A stretch of 64,000 nt of DNA, taken from positions 1-64,000 of the forward strand of contig JAURVB010014985.1 in assembly GCA_033002965.1 (NCBI GenBank), written 5' to 3'. Positions 47,753 through 59,900 of the stretch are shown piece after piece; positions within the stretch are counted from its first letter, which is position 1, and every line of letters starts with the position of its first letter. A model generated the notes under the pieces. The model searched no databases. It saw nothing but the letters and a program-made list of their open reading frames with translations, and was not told the origin of the DNA. This DNA comes from Piper betle (Eukaryota > Streptophyta > Magnoliopsida > Piperales > Piperaceae). The translations under genes were made by a program, and so were the position numbers.

Positions 47753-49867
47753 TTAGTTAAGTAGTATCAAGCATATTTTGATTTGAGATCCTGTGATAAA
47801 AAATCTTTGTAATTGATTTTTATCTAATATTTTATCAGGAAAATTTTTTGAAAACTCTAAAACTCTTTGTATTGGTTTAATATTTCCTTTACTAATTATA
47901 TGTCCTAGATATCTAATTTCTGTTTGGACTAAAACCATTTTTGGTTTAGATAAAACTATACCATTGGTTATAGCTATTTTATAAAACTGATTTAAATGTT
48001 TAAAATGTTGGTCTATATTATCACTATATACTAAAACATCATCTATGTAAACTATAATAAAGTGAACATATGGATAGAAGATATCATTCATTACTTTTTG
48101 AAATTCTGATGGAGCGTTTTTTAACCCAAAAGGCATTACGTTCCATTCATATTGTCCAAATGGTACATTGAATGCTGTTTTATATCTATCTTCTTCTTTA
48201 ATCTGAATTTGCCAAAATCCTGATTTTAAGTCAAATTTACTAAATATTTGAGCTTGATATAATCGTTTTAATAAATCTTTTTTATTTGGAATAGGATACC
48301 TAATCCATTGTAAAACTTTATTTAAAGGTTTATAATTAATAACTAATCTAGGTGATCCTCTTTCTATTTCTGAAGCTTTGTAGACATAGAAAGCAGCACA
48401 GGACCAAGGAGATTTGCTTTCTCTAATTAACTTATTTTCTAATAATTTTGTAATTTCTTTTTGGCAATAATCTACTAATTCTTGATTCATTTGAATAGGT
48501 CTTGCTTTGGTAGGAATTTGTCTATCTGTGAAACCTACTTCATAAGGAAGAGAAACTTCATGTTTCTTTCGATTCCAAAATGCACTAGGTAAATCATTAC
48601 ATAGGTCTTTTTCAAATAGATTTTTAATATCTTTGACCCTATTTTCAATTATTGGAGTTGTTAATTTTGTTTCTAATAAAACTTTATTTATTTCATCCTG
48701 TAAATATGTTATCTGTTTAATTTTATTCTTTTGTTTATTTTTCATTATAGAAATAAAAGTTTGTCTCTTAGGAAATTCTAATTTAAAGGTAATATCTTTT
48801 CCTTTAAGATGTGTATGTATTCCTATATCATCTACAAAGAAAGGTTCTATTAATGCCGTAAATGGATTTCCTAAGATTACTTCTGATCCTATATTCTTTA
48901 CTAAAATAAAAGTTAAATACATTCTTATGTCACTTATGCAAACTATTGCATTAGACAACTTATAATTAACTTTTAAGCGTTCTTCATTAGCAGCTGATAA
49001 GGTTTGAGTAGTTTTTTCATAATATTGAGTTGGTATCAAACCTTCCTGGATAATATTCCTATCTGCTCCAGTATCTACTAACGCTAATGTTTCTAGACTG
49101 AATTCATTTTTAAGAATGATTTTTATTCTTAAAACATATTTACGTGTTATTGTTTGTTCAATAATATTTAAATAGTTTTCCTCTTTAGGAGAGTCAGGAG
49201 TTTTAGATGATTCCCCTATATGAAAAGTATTTAAATTTTCAAAGTCTTTAAGATTTTCTTCTTCTTCTATGTTTTCAGAATCTTGATCTTGTATTTCATT
49301 ACTTAATTCTAAAATTTCTATTCTCTTTTTTAATTGAGAAATTTCTGATTTTAATTCATTAATTTCTTTTCTTAAATCATTAATAGTAATGGGTTTTTCT
49401 GGTTTAATTCTAGTTAATACTTCTGTCATAGAGTATGATGGATTTAACATAGCTTCTGTATGAGGTTTAAATCTTTTTTCCTCTTTTTGCGTTTTATTAG
49501 ATTCAAGAATTCTTTCCATATATCTTCTTTTCTCTTCTTTATCAGAGATTGTATCTATGATATCTAATAAAATTTCTTCTTGTGCCGTAATTACATTAAT
49601 AGTAAGTTTATTTAAATCCATTATAGTATTATAATTATCACAATTACAAGAACTATTTTCACTTTCGTTATCACTTGATTCTGATGAGTTTATTTCTAAA
49701 GCCTCATATTCAGAGGTTTCTGTTGAAGAAGAATTTTCTTGTAGTAGATTTAATAAGGATTCTTTTTCCTCATCTGGAATATTTAATTCTCTAATTTTCT
49801 TATTTATTTTACATTGGTTACGAGTATGGCCAGTTTGGCCACATTCCCAACATACTAGATTTTTCAT
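47753..49867 (-). pseudogene. Endogenous pararetrovirus coat C-terminus, protease and RT (truncated)
   Basis: A 704-codon open frame on the minus strand. Parts in order: a coat-protein zinc knuckle CWECGQTGHTRNQC (residues 6-19), an acidic Ser/Glu-rich stretch, a coiled-coil segment (LRKEINELKSEISQLKKRIE), the aspartic protease motif DTGADRN (codons at 49059-49076), and RT with FDLKSGFWQI, MPFGLKNAPS.FQ and YIDDVLVYS (48023-48049). The RT thumb breaks at about 47,799 where the frame runs into unrelated sequence and ends; RNase H is absent. The coat region upstream is separated by a frameshift (about 49,868-49,925). In Caulimoviridae these domains belong to one polyprotein that makes the capsid and copies the genome. 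GC content is very low compared with the chromovirus nearby. Confidence 0.88.
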
Positions 49868-50550
49868 TGGTTTAGAAGAAGTTGCGAAGTCCTTATTTTT
49901 CTTAGTTGGGTTTTTTACTTGTTTTCCTTTCTGGTTGTGGTATCTTTCTTAAATTTATTTTTCTTTCTTCTATAAGGAATAAAAGGTTTTTTATTCTTTT
50001 TTATTTTATTTCTCTTTTTAGGATAATTATGTGTAGCATATTGAGGAGTTAAATTTGTTCCAAACTGATTACAGAATTCTCCTAATTCTTTTCTACCTAG
50101 AAGTTTTTGTTTTTTCAGTTGATTACGTAAAGATAAATCTGTACATAATTTTAATCCTTCTGCTATTATTATACCTTTTAACTGTCCAAATGTATAGTTT
50201 TCATAAGGGATACTACCATTATTTTGTTCTCTTAATGTAGTTCTGATTTTTTCTGCAAATAGTCTAGGTAAACCAGAAATAAATCTTTCTTTCCATAAAT
50301 CCGAATTAGAGTCATTCCTTTGATATAACAAGGTTAAGAATGTATCTTGATACCATCTAAAGTGTGTTAAGGTTGGACACTTAATATTCATTATTAACTC
50401 TTGTGATCTAGATTGCAATTCTTCTAAACTACCTATAAAATATCTCAAAATTGTTTGTATTAATGTATAAACTGCATCTTCTTTTTGTTGATTAGTTCCA
50501 GGTTCTATCTTAACTGCGTTAATAATCTCTGTTTTTTGGGTTTGTGACAG
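49868..50550 (-). pseudogene. Endogenous pararetrovirus coat-protein core (broken)
   Basis: An open frame from 50448 to 49915 continues without a stop upstream to about 50,550. It holds the caulimovirid coat core with FRWYQDTFLTLLYQ and ERFISGLPRLFAEKI and ends in a strongly basic tail (Lys/Arg-rich, for example RKKNKFKK). The natural start lies beyond the break at 50550/50551, where the locus flips orientation. A frameshift separates this frame from the zinc-knuckle frame that begins at 49867. No movement-protein sequence was found anywhere in the locus. Confidence 0.82.
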
Positions 50551-51944
50551 AAATCATTCTTAAAATGAATTCAGTCTAGAAACATTAGCGTTAGTGGATA
50601 CTGGAGCAGATAGGAATATTATCCAGGAAGGTTTGATACCAACTCAATATTATGAAAAAACTACTCAAACCTTATCAGCTGCTAATGAAGAACGCTTAAA
50701 AGTTAATTATAAGTTGTCTAATGCAATAGTTTGCATAAGTGACATAAGAATGTATTTAACTTTTATTTTAGTAAAGAATATAGGATCAGAAGTAATCTTA
50801 GGAAATCCATTTACGGCATTAATAGAACCTTTCTTTGTAGATGATATAGGAATACATACACATCTTAAAGGAAAAGATATTACCTTTAAATTAGAATTTC
50901 CTAAGAGACAAACTTTTATTTCTATAATGAAAAATAAACAAAAGAATAAAATTAAACAGATAACATATTTACAAGAAGAAATAAACAAAGTCTTATTAGA
51001 AACAAAATTAACAACTCCTATGATAGAAAATAGGGTTAAAGATATTAAAAATCTATTTGAAAAAGATTTATGCAATGATTTACCTAGTGCATTTTGGAAT
51101 CGTAAAGAAACATGAAGTTTCTCTTCCTTATGAAGTAGGATTCACAGATAGACAAATTCCTACTAAGGCAAGACCTATACAGATGAATCAAGAATTAGTT
51201 GATTACTGCCAAAAAGAAATTACTAAATTATTAGAAAATAAGTTAATCAGAGAAAGCAAGTCTCCTTGGTCCTGTGCTGCTTTCTATGTCTATAAAGCTT
51301 CAGAAATAGAAAGAGGATCACCTAGATTAGTTATTAATTATAAACCTTTAAATAAAGTTTTACAATGGATTAGGTATCCTATTCCTAATAAAAAAGATTT
51401 ATTAAAGAGATTATATCAAGCTCAAATATTTAGTAAGTTTGATTTAAAATCAGGATTTTGGCAAATACAAATTAAAGAAGAAGATAGATATAAAACAGCT
51501 TTCAATGTACCCTTTGGACAATACGAATGGAACGTAATGCCTTTTGGGTTAAAAAACGCTCCATCAGAATTCCAAAAAGTAATGAATGATATATTCTATC
51601 CTTATGTACATTTCATCATAGTATACATAGATGATGTGTTAGTATATAGTGCTAATATAGATCAACATTTTAAACATTTAAATCAGTTTTATAAGATAGC
51701 TATAACCAATGGTATAGTTTTATCTAAACCAAAAATGGTTCTAGTACAAACAGAAATTAGATATTTAGGACACATAATTACTAAAGGATATATTAAACCA
51801 ATACAAAGAGTTTTAGAATTTTCTAAAAATTTTCCTGATAAAATCTTAGATAAAAATCAATTACAAAGATTTTTAGGAAGTTTAAATTATATAGCAGAAT
51901 TTTATAAAAATTTGGCATTTGATTGTAAATTACTCTTTAAAAGA
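50551..51944 (+). pseudogene. Second protease-RT copy of the pararetrovirus, inverted (frameshifted)
   Basis: Near-identical to the minus-strand copy at 47800-49127 but on the plus strand. The protease motif DTGADR is coded at 50597-50614 and RT YIDDVLVYS at 51624-51650. One extra base near 51,102 (in AATCGTAAAG) shifts the frame, so the open frames are 50594-51115 and 51057 onward. The copy extends about 70 bases farther into the RT thumb than the minus copy, then meets the 197-bp flanking repeat at 51945; the remaining codons to 52151 are host sequence. Only a handful of residue differences separate the two copies, such as YSDNID against YSANID. Confidence 0.88.
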
Positions 51945-52141
51945 GTCATGCGCTTGCATGCCGTTAATGACCCACCTACTCAGCTCTTTCTCGAGGCAGG
52001 CATTATTCATGCTGCAAGTCCCTATAATGGGCTCCCCAATACTCAATATATAAAGGGCATCTATGGTCATGCAAGTCCATTTCCCCATCCATCTAACCAC
52101 ACTCGTATTGTAGACCTATTTGTTCCCAATGTCTCCATTGA
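51945..52141 (+). repeat. Right copy of 197-bp direct repeat flanking the viral locus
   Basis: Matches 44359-44555 with one visible substitution and has the same orientation. Confidence 0.92.
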
Positions 52142-52460
52142 TCGCTCCTGATTATTATTTCAAAGGCTTAATGTTAATGCTTGGATTTCATTATTGAGAC
52201 GGCTTAGTATTAGCAACATGAAAATCTATCCATTCATTTATATCACATAGATGTATTTTTTTGTAATTTAGACAAAATTGCCCACATCAACCATCTTCTT
52301 GTAACAAGGACATACATTAAATGTAGTTGACATAAGAATGTCAACGGCTGCGGACACTAATTTTTCTGTTCATTATTTTGGAGCACTTGGATGATTATAG
52401 TATTTACAATATGCAAATTTAAAGTTTGATATGCCTTTTACTATGCTTGCTCATGCTTAC
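52142..52460. other. Spacer between the viral locus and the chromovirus
   Basis: About 320 bp of AT-rich sequence with no recognised feature. Its last five bases (CTTAC) should be the left target duplication of the chromovirus; the partner lies outside the window. Confidence 0.4.
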
Positions 52461-55219
52461 TGTCACGGGAGTGATTGCAGGGCGCTCAGGGAGCTAGGGT
52501 TTGGCGGTTGTCCCTAGTCTTCCCTAGTCCGGAGTGGGTGGCGGATGCTGCCTGTGTGGTGAAACAACTTACCAAGTGCTGATGTGGGTTATAGTTGCAG
52601 GCAAGGAAGAGCCGAGGTTGAACGAAGGACCGAGACTTGGTGTTGGGACGTGTAGCAGGTGCGTCGGCAGCATGTACGAGCATGGAGCTACATAGTGCCA
52701 AGGAAACCTCAAGTTGGTTCGAGGGCAGTTGCATGACCAGGAGCTGTGGACGAGCAGTGCCGAGCATGGGTGGAGCGAGGTCGGTACAATGACCGAGCAT
52801 GCCTGTGTGAAGTGCTGAGCATGTGCGTGATTTGGGTCGACCCATGGTCGGGCGCAATCAGCGTGATCGAGTAGCGCGAGCGCGAACGCGAGCGCAGTGC
52901 AGTCTGTGCGCGTGTGCGTGCGGGCGCGAGTGCGATGGGTGAGCGGGCGAGCGTGGGCCCGACCAGGAGCGAGCGATGCGTGCAGAGGTTTATGCACGAG
53001 CGAGCCGATAGCGGTACCGGTATTCAGACATGGCAGCGAGCCAGGCGGGTCGGTGGACCATGTTGCGGTACTTGGGTGCGCACAAGGGGCTAGGACTTGG
53101 CATGAGGGGTTGATCGGGACTTGGCTCAGGGGTCGAACCAGGAAGGTGCGACCAGGGAGCGGCATGTTTATCTACATTAGTGGATTGCATGCTTATCTGC
53201 AATGGTGGACGCTAGAGTTGCAGATAGAGTTGAGGGAAGATATGGTGAATATATGATCTTCGCCATGGCCAATGGGAGTTCGACGGTGACTCATTGGTGA
53301 TAAAGTTCAACACAGCCTTGGAGATAAACATAAGCGAACCTGGACGTGATGTTGGGGTTGTGGAAGATCTCCAGAGGATATGGGAATATCCGGCAACAAC
53401 TAACTTGTGTATTGGATGAGGATGACTTCAGAAAATACATAAGGCACGAAGCAGTTGTGGAAGCAACGGTGAATTCCAGAGTACGTGAGTTCCTTGTGGA
53501 GGGGAACAACCTGATCGGGCAAGGAGACCTCTAGGTGCTGCTGCAGACTATTCGTGGAGTTCGGATAGGGGCATCTGGTGAACGACTGCTGGTGGCGTTG
53601 GTCGTGAGTCTGCCTTTAGGATCAGGTGCGTGTCTGGTTGTTGCAATCCCTTGTTGCATATTGAGTGTGCATGTAATTGGGTTGATCAAGGGATCGACCT
53701 AGGGATTGTGAGTTAGTCTCTTGCGGGGAGTTGAGAGGCTAGGTCGTGGGGTTGCATGTCCACGACGAGCAAGTAGTCAAGGTGAGTGATTACCTGGGTT
53801 GCACAAATCAGCCAATTCCGCGCACAGAATCGGCCGATTCTTAATCGGATCGGCATTGCGCCGATCCGATTTCGGGGCCAAATCGGTCAGCCCCGAATCG
53901 GTCCCCGAATCGCCCGGTTTCGTCCGATTCCGACCGATTTAACTCGGAATCGGAATTTTTTAAGAAATTACCAAAATACCCTAGGTATGATTTTTATTAA
54001 ATTATTTAAGCATGGGTAAAATGGTAATTTGGATTTTAAAAACCTAAAATCAAACCCCTCTCCCCTGCTTCCGCCGTCGCGTTCGCTCCGCCGCCCTCCG
54101 CCGCGCTTCCGCCGTCCGACCTCAGCTCCGTCCGACCACGCCACCGCCCGCCCGATTCCGACCTCAGCTCCGCCCTCCGCCGCGCTTCCGCCGTCCGACG
54201 CTCCGCCCGATTCCGAACTCAGTCTCCGCCCTCCGCCGCGATTCCGCCGTCCGACGCTCCGCCCGACCTTCCGACCACGCCACCGCCGTCCGACGCTCCG
54301 CCCGATTCCGAACTCCGCTCCGCCCTCCGCCGCGATATCCGCCATTCGACCTCAGCTCCGTCCGACCACGCCACCGCCGCCCGTCCGACCTCAGCTCCGC
54401 CCTCCGCCGCGCTTCCGACCGAAAATTTGGATAAATTTGGATTTTTTTATTGAAATTGAATATTGTGATGTGAAAATTGTTATCTATGATGTTCTAATTG
54501 ATTAATATGACGTGCGAATTGTGATGTCCAAATTGAAATTTTGTGCGTGCGGTAAATTGTGATGTGCGAGTATGTGCTATGTGCAAATCGTGATGTGCAA
54601 ATTATTGTTGTATAAATACTTGAATTTGTGTATTTATATTGAGAAATTAAATAATTATGTATTTCAAGTATTTCTGTTATGAGTTGGGAAATTTTTTGTA
54701 CATGACCGATTTGGACCGATTCAACTGAACCGATTCTTGGCCGATTCAGACCGATTCCGATTCCGATTCATACAACCATGGTGATTATTTGTATGTCCTT
54801 TTGTTTACGGTTGAAATAAAGGTTGGGTGGATTCCCGTAATTGGTAGTGTGATTGTCGAATTTGGTAACCAAGGCGCTGGACTGTGATTCCGAGTCTAGT
54901 GCGTGTCGGATGTGGGTGACCGGCACTTGGGGCGAACATACTACGGGCAATACTTGGTGCGTGTGTCGCAGCGTGCCGCTGCATACGCTGGAACTTGGTG
55001 ATCGGTACCGGTAGCAACACAAGTAGCGCTATGGGCAGTTGGGTGCGTGGTGCTAGCCGGGTGTACGAGCCTTCACGAGCGCGCCAACCTTCATCGTGCC
55101 GCTACAAACAGCGGTATCCGGCTGCGTGTGGAAGTAGGCTGGTGTTCCCAGGAGGGGAATACGCCGCACGGGTAGGGTTTTAGGCCGAAAAATTTTGGGC
55201 TATAAACAACCCCGTGACA
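52461..55219 (+). mobile_element. 5' LTR of Ty3/Gypsy chromovirus
   Basis: Starts TGTCACGGG and ends CCCGTGACA, perfect 9-bp inverted ends. The first 700 bases match 63104 onward. It contains a 988-bp foreign insert (53793-54780); without it and the 7-bp duplication the LTR is about 1.76 kb. Compared with the 3' LTR it lacks about 185 bp near 52,875. The GC-rich frames on the minus strand (for example 52569-53165) run through simple GAGCGC-type repeats and are not considered genes. Confidence 0.88.
53793..54780. mobile_element. hAT-like non-autonomous DNA transposon in the chromovirus LTR
   Basis: Flanked by GTGATTA at 53786-53792 and 54781-54787. The ends are imperfect inverted repeats (TGGGTTGCACAAATC on the left; the right end reads ATGGTTGTATGAATC in complement; 10 of 15 positions agree). 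Near both ends the motif CCGATTC recurs many times. The centre (about 54,060-54,420) is a GC-rich array of CCGCCGTCCGAC-type units whose long frame is low-complexity Pro/Ser/Arg. No transposase was seen. The duplication length (7, possibly 8 with a mismatch) suits hAT. Confidence 0.6.
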
Positions 55220-55222
55220 GCA

Positions 55223-55234
55223 GGTATCAGAGCA
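55223..55234 (+). other. Primer-binding site of the chromovirus
   Basis: GGTATCAGAGCA, 3 bases after the LTR end; it fits initiator methionine tRNA except for the first position of the usual TGGTATCAGAGC. Confidence 0.75.
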
Positions 55235-55317
55235 GTGTTTTGTGATTGAAGGACTTGTGAAGTCGTACTGACTTTCAGGGAAAGGACTCCACTTCGTTAC
55301 CGAGTGCAAGTTCTGTG

Positions 55318-56930
55318 ATGGACACACGATCAGAAGCTCTCAAGGAGAGGATTGCGCGACTGGAAGTATTGGTAGGAGGCCCTATCACTACTGGAGATGG
55401 ACGGACCATCAGTGATCAACTGCAGTCCCTACATGAAGGGGTTAGGGATTTGAGGGCTCGGGTGGACGATCGACCCGAGACCAGTTCTGCGCAAGGGAAT
55501 ACGGCGGAGGTGTTGGAGCATCTCCGGGCTGCTTTTGAGGCGATGCATGCAGACGTTGCCTTATTGAAACAGATCGTGGTAATGCAGCCTCAGCCGAGTA
55601 TAAGTGCTGACCGGACAGGCGAAGATAACTCCATCCCGGGCAGGCTTAAGGTTCCAGAGCCGAGGAAATTCGAGGGGAATAGATCAGCCAAGGATCTTGA
55701 GAATTTCATCTGGGATATTCAGGAGTACTTCGTGGCTGTGAAGGTGCCCGAGGAACGCCAAGTCTCATTGGCCAGCATGTTTTTGTCAGGGGACGCCAAA
55801 CTATGGTATAGGACTCGCACCGAGGAAGATGACAATGCTGGTCGACCCCGCATGGAGACATGGGCTATTCTGAAAAAGGAACTTCGGGATCAGTTTATGC
55901 CAACCAATACTACCTGGGTGGCGAGGGACAAACTCAAGCGATTGAGACAGTCAGGAACAGTTAGAGAGTATGTCAAAGAATTCAGTTCTTGTCTTCTGGA
56001 TATCAAGAATATGTCGGAAGAGGATAAGTTATTCAACTTTATCACGGGTTTGCAGTCATGGGCACAGATGGAGCTGAAGCGGCAGAATGTGCAAGATCTA
56101 CCGACGGCAATGGCGGCTGCAGATGCTTTGGCAGATTTTAAACCGCTAGGGGCAGCCAGGGATGACGGCCCAAGCAGGAAATATCAGCCGGGCAAGAGCA
56201 GTAACCGGGACAGCCAGGGTGGGCAGTCCAAGCCGAAGAAGAAGAAGAAGCAATTCAACTTCAAGCCAGGTAGCTACAGCCGGGTTGTGGATGTGAGGAA
56301 ATCTGGTTGTTTCTTGTGCAATGGACCGCATAGGGCAAGGGATTGTCCGACGAAGGCTAAAGTCAGTGCTATGAGGGCAGAAGAGAACCCAGTTCTGGAG
56401 GAAGAGAGGCCTCCAGCACGAGCATCTACCCTTCAGATTCTCGGGGCGTTGAGAGCTGGAAACACAGCTCCAAGAGGAACTGATTTGATGTACGTTCCAG
56501 TGGTAGTGAATGGGAGGAGAGTCTCAGCTTTGATAGATACGGGTGCAACGCACAGTTTTGTTTCGAAGGGGATGGCTTCGAAGCTAGGGCTGAGGACTGG
56601 AACCAATACCAGCAGGATTAAGGCAGTCAACTCACAGGCTAAACAGGTGGACGGCATTGCAAGGAATGTTAGGGTTTGCCTGGGAGACTATGAAGGACGC
56701 ATGGATATCATGGTGATCGAGATGGACAATTTCGAGCTGATTATTGGCAATTCCTTCATGAGGACAGCCGGAGTGGGAGTCTTCCCACAGCTTGGAGGAA
56801 TTCTGATTATGGACCAAGGGGGTGCCAGCTTTGTCTGTGGTCAGGAGAGGCCTTCAGGGGTTGAGGATCGCACCTTCAGTGGGGAGCACTTGTCGGCAAT
56901 GCAAGTGGCTCGAGGGTGTAAGAGAGGTGC
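55318..56930 (+). pseudogene. Chromovirus Gag-protease, cut by a solo LTR
   Basis: The ATG at 55318 begins an open frame of 537 codons up to the inserted LTR. Residues about 1-90 include a short coiled coil; about 120-245 is a retrotransposon Gag core (WDIQEYF, GDAKLWYR and LRQSGTVREYVKEFSS). A Lys-rich linker and a zinc knuckle follow at residue 331 (CFLCNGPHRARDC, spacing CX2CX3HX4C, one residue shorter than usual before His). The aspartic protease motif is at residue 407 (DTGATHSFVS). Gag forms the particle and protease cuts the polyprotein. The frame runs about 35 codons into the inserted LTR (stop near 57,033). The coding sequence up to the break looks intact. Confidence 0.88.
56814..56930 (+). 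repeat. Left copy of 117-bp flanking repeat (protease-RT linker)
   Basis: Matches 60048-60165 with about eight differences, including one indel. It belongs to the chromovirus coding region, not to the inserted LTR. Confidence 0.9.
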
Positions 56931-59900
56931 TGTAAAACCCGCGACTCGAGTCAGGGTTTTACGTTACCGAACCGGTCGGGTCGACCGTTATGTTCGAGTT
57001 GAGTCAGTTTCATGGACACGCGTACCAAGCTGAGGCCGGCCGTGAGTTATGAGCTATGAGGGTCATGCGTACCCAAATATATGATGATAACGTCATGAAT
57101 ACAGCATGAACGAGATATGAGTTATCAGATATATGAGAGTATGCCAGTCATTTTTTTTATTTTATTTTTATATATAGTGGATCGTAGAATTAGTTTTAGG
57201 CCGTTTACCGCGTTAGGACGCGTTCGGGCTATGTTTGGGTGGGTTGATAGTTCTAGAGCATGCCATTATGATTTTTTTTGGTGTTGTTTGATTTTACGGG
57301 ATTTTTACCGTATTTTTATGAGATTTTTTAGGATTTATTACGAGTTAGTTATGATACTTGACTCGAGCCGGAGATCGAGTCAAGTATTATTTACGAGTCT
57401 GCACGACGCATTTTCTCCCTCCGACATTTTTCTTCCCCCGCGCCCAAACCCTCGCCGCTGCCGCCCTGCCGTTCGCCGCCGCCGCCACGGCCGCGCTGCC
57501 TGGCCGTCGACCGACGCCGCCCCGCCCGGCCATGCCGTTGCCGTGCCGCCACGACCAACTCCGGCCCCATCGGATTGCCTGCCGACGCGTGCAGACCGCG
57601 ACGCGCACGCGGCTGCCGCGAACCGTCGCCGCGTCGCCGCGGCCGAATTGCGGTTCGTCGCCAGTTCGGTCGCCATCGACCGTCGCCGCCGTGACCACCA
57701 GTGCTCACCCTCTGACCGTCGCCGACGTTCCCCCATCGTCCCCGACCAGACCGTCGAGGCCAGCGCCGCCCAGCCCGGCCGGATCGAAGCACGCCGCCGC
57801 CGCCACCACTGTTTCGGCCACTGGCGGCCGCCAACTGCGTCGATTTGTTTGAGGCCACCGATTGGAGCCGAGCTCGCCGAGCCGGTTCCGAGGGTACCCA
57901 ACACGACCCCTTTCCGACTAGTAGACGCCGTCTGCGAATCATTGCCGGAAAAACTGCCGGAAAACCGCCGACAGCTCGCCGGAAAACTGCCGGAAAAATC
58001 GGAATTTCTGAGTTCGCCAGAATCGCCGGATCTTCCGCGGGGCTCGCCAAGTCTGATCGAGACTTCGGATGCCGATGGGTGTCGAATTCGAGTTTCGAGC
58101 CGCGAAACAAAAACTCGTAGCCGATCGCCGATTTTCGATGATGCGAGGTATAATTTACCTTTAATTTAATTATTTAAAATTGATGATGATTATTAGAATT
58201 GCATGCCAGGATTGATTTGTTGTAGGATTGATTTATAAATATGATTGATAGTGATATGTTTACATGTAGGTTTGATTAATGACTAATTAGAAATGAAATG
58301 ATAAGTTGTTTGATTGAGATTAGGTGTTAAAAATGGAGGCTAAGTAAACTAATGAGGGTAGATCTAGGTAATGCATCATGATCGAGTAATGTAAACTTAG
58401 GAACCTATAATAGACTTAGCTATGAATAGGATGAGCTAGGATTAGTTAGTGTGTATGATTGATGCGTGATTGTTATGTTGATTGATGTTATTCATACTGT
58501 AGTGATATTTGTTGAGTTTGATGCATCATTTAGTTAGCGGGCGTTAGTATTTAGTCTTGATTGTGTAGGTACGGTGTAGGAGCTTGCCGCCTAGGCGCGA
58601 TGGACCCGTTTGGAGCTTCTACCAGGTCCGTTTAGGACTCGTTCTCTGTTTTTACGCTACTTCTATTGTGTATTTGATTTATCATGTGTAGGACGAGTTA
58701 AGTGGCGTTTTATCGGATCTCACTTAACTCGGGCCATTTAGCCGAACAATTTTCCGGATTAATAACCCTCGAGGATGAGATCCCTCGAGTTTGTTTTCGA
58801 ACTTCAAGATCCAGCTCACGTTGCCTTCGGGCCTATTGTATAAATCCCAACCCAGACTTATATACATGTTTAGTTTTCGCATTTTTGTGAGAGATTGAAT
58901 GAGAGAAATCCGACTACACGTGCTACGCGAGCGGGCACGTGTGTGTCGATAGTGGGCTCTGGAATGGTGTGCGGGCCGTTCCATTCCCGAGGGATCCTGA
59001 CAACTCCACCTTTGAGTTCCTCAAGCCCAGAGAAGTGTGGAGATTCACGGGTATTGCATTGCAGTGCATGTCTAGACTTGTGGTTTCAAAGGGTACTAAA
59101 GGCGACTGCCTAAGAGTACTCGGCCTTCGTGCTCAACGCCAGGAGTAATATGGAAGGTGCAGAGGGCGGAAAGGAATGAGAGTTTGATGCAGAAGCTGAT
59201 AAAGAAATGGCCGAGGTACATGAGCATGTAGAAAGATAGGGGACGCTGTCGAGTCCGCAGGGCGACGGCTCCTCGTATGTGCCCTGATCAGAGAGTTCTT
59301 GAGGAAGTATATGGTTTTCATTCAACAGGAGAGTTTGCTCTCCTGTGCCAGATTGTTATAGCTATGTTATTTTCCGGGCCAGTAACACTCCTTGCTGACG
59401 ATTTTTCTATATATATGTAGGTGATGAATGCACGAGGCGGATGAGCCAGCTATCGGGATCGGAGGAGCAATGCAGGTCCTGTACACACACATGTTAGACT
59501 TCTGAATGTGTAATGTATAGTGTTGTTGTGTTATAATGCTGTGAATGACATGAGTAAATGTTTGAGCATGATGATATGATGTGAATGAAATGCTAAGACA
59601 AGATAGTAGAATGCAAATTATGGGCAGCGTTAAGCAGCAGAAGCGTAGTGGGTCGAGACCGAGCACAGAATGAATATGTTATAAGATGAGATTGTCGCAG
59701 TAGATTGTTAATGTTTGCCTGACATATTTGATAAAATATTATATCTATTTTGACAGAGTGGGCCCTTAATTGCACTTTTAGGTGAGGCCCTGTCCGTTTT
59801 ACGTTAGTATATACTTTCATCGATTTTTCTCGTTGATTGTGATGGCTGTGAAATTTAATTGTGCATCGTAGCATGCATGTAGTGACCGTGTTAGGATCTT

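Noticed and set aside
48633..48965. Hydrophobic frame antisense to the viral protease region (also 50707-51075)
   Set aside because: It is the complement of a strongly conserved coding region; its presence in both copies follows from the inverted repeat.
52569..53165. Minus-strand frames of 100-250 codons in the chromovirus LTRs (also 63212-63970)
   Set aside because: They run through GC-rich LTR sequence with hexamer repeats and show no domain.
54029..54505. Proline-rich 158-codon frame
   Set aside because: It lies in the tandem GC core of the hAT-like insert and is low-complexity.
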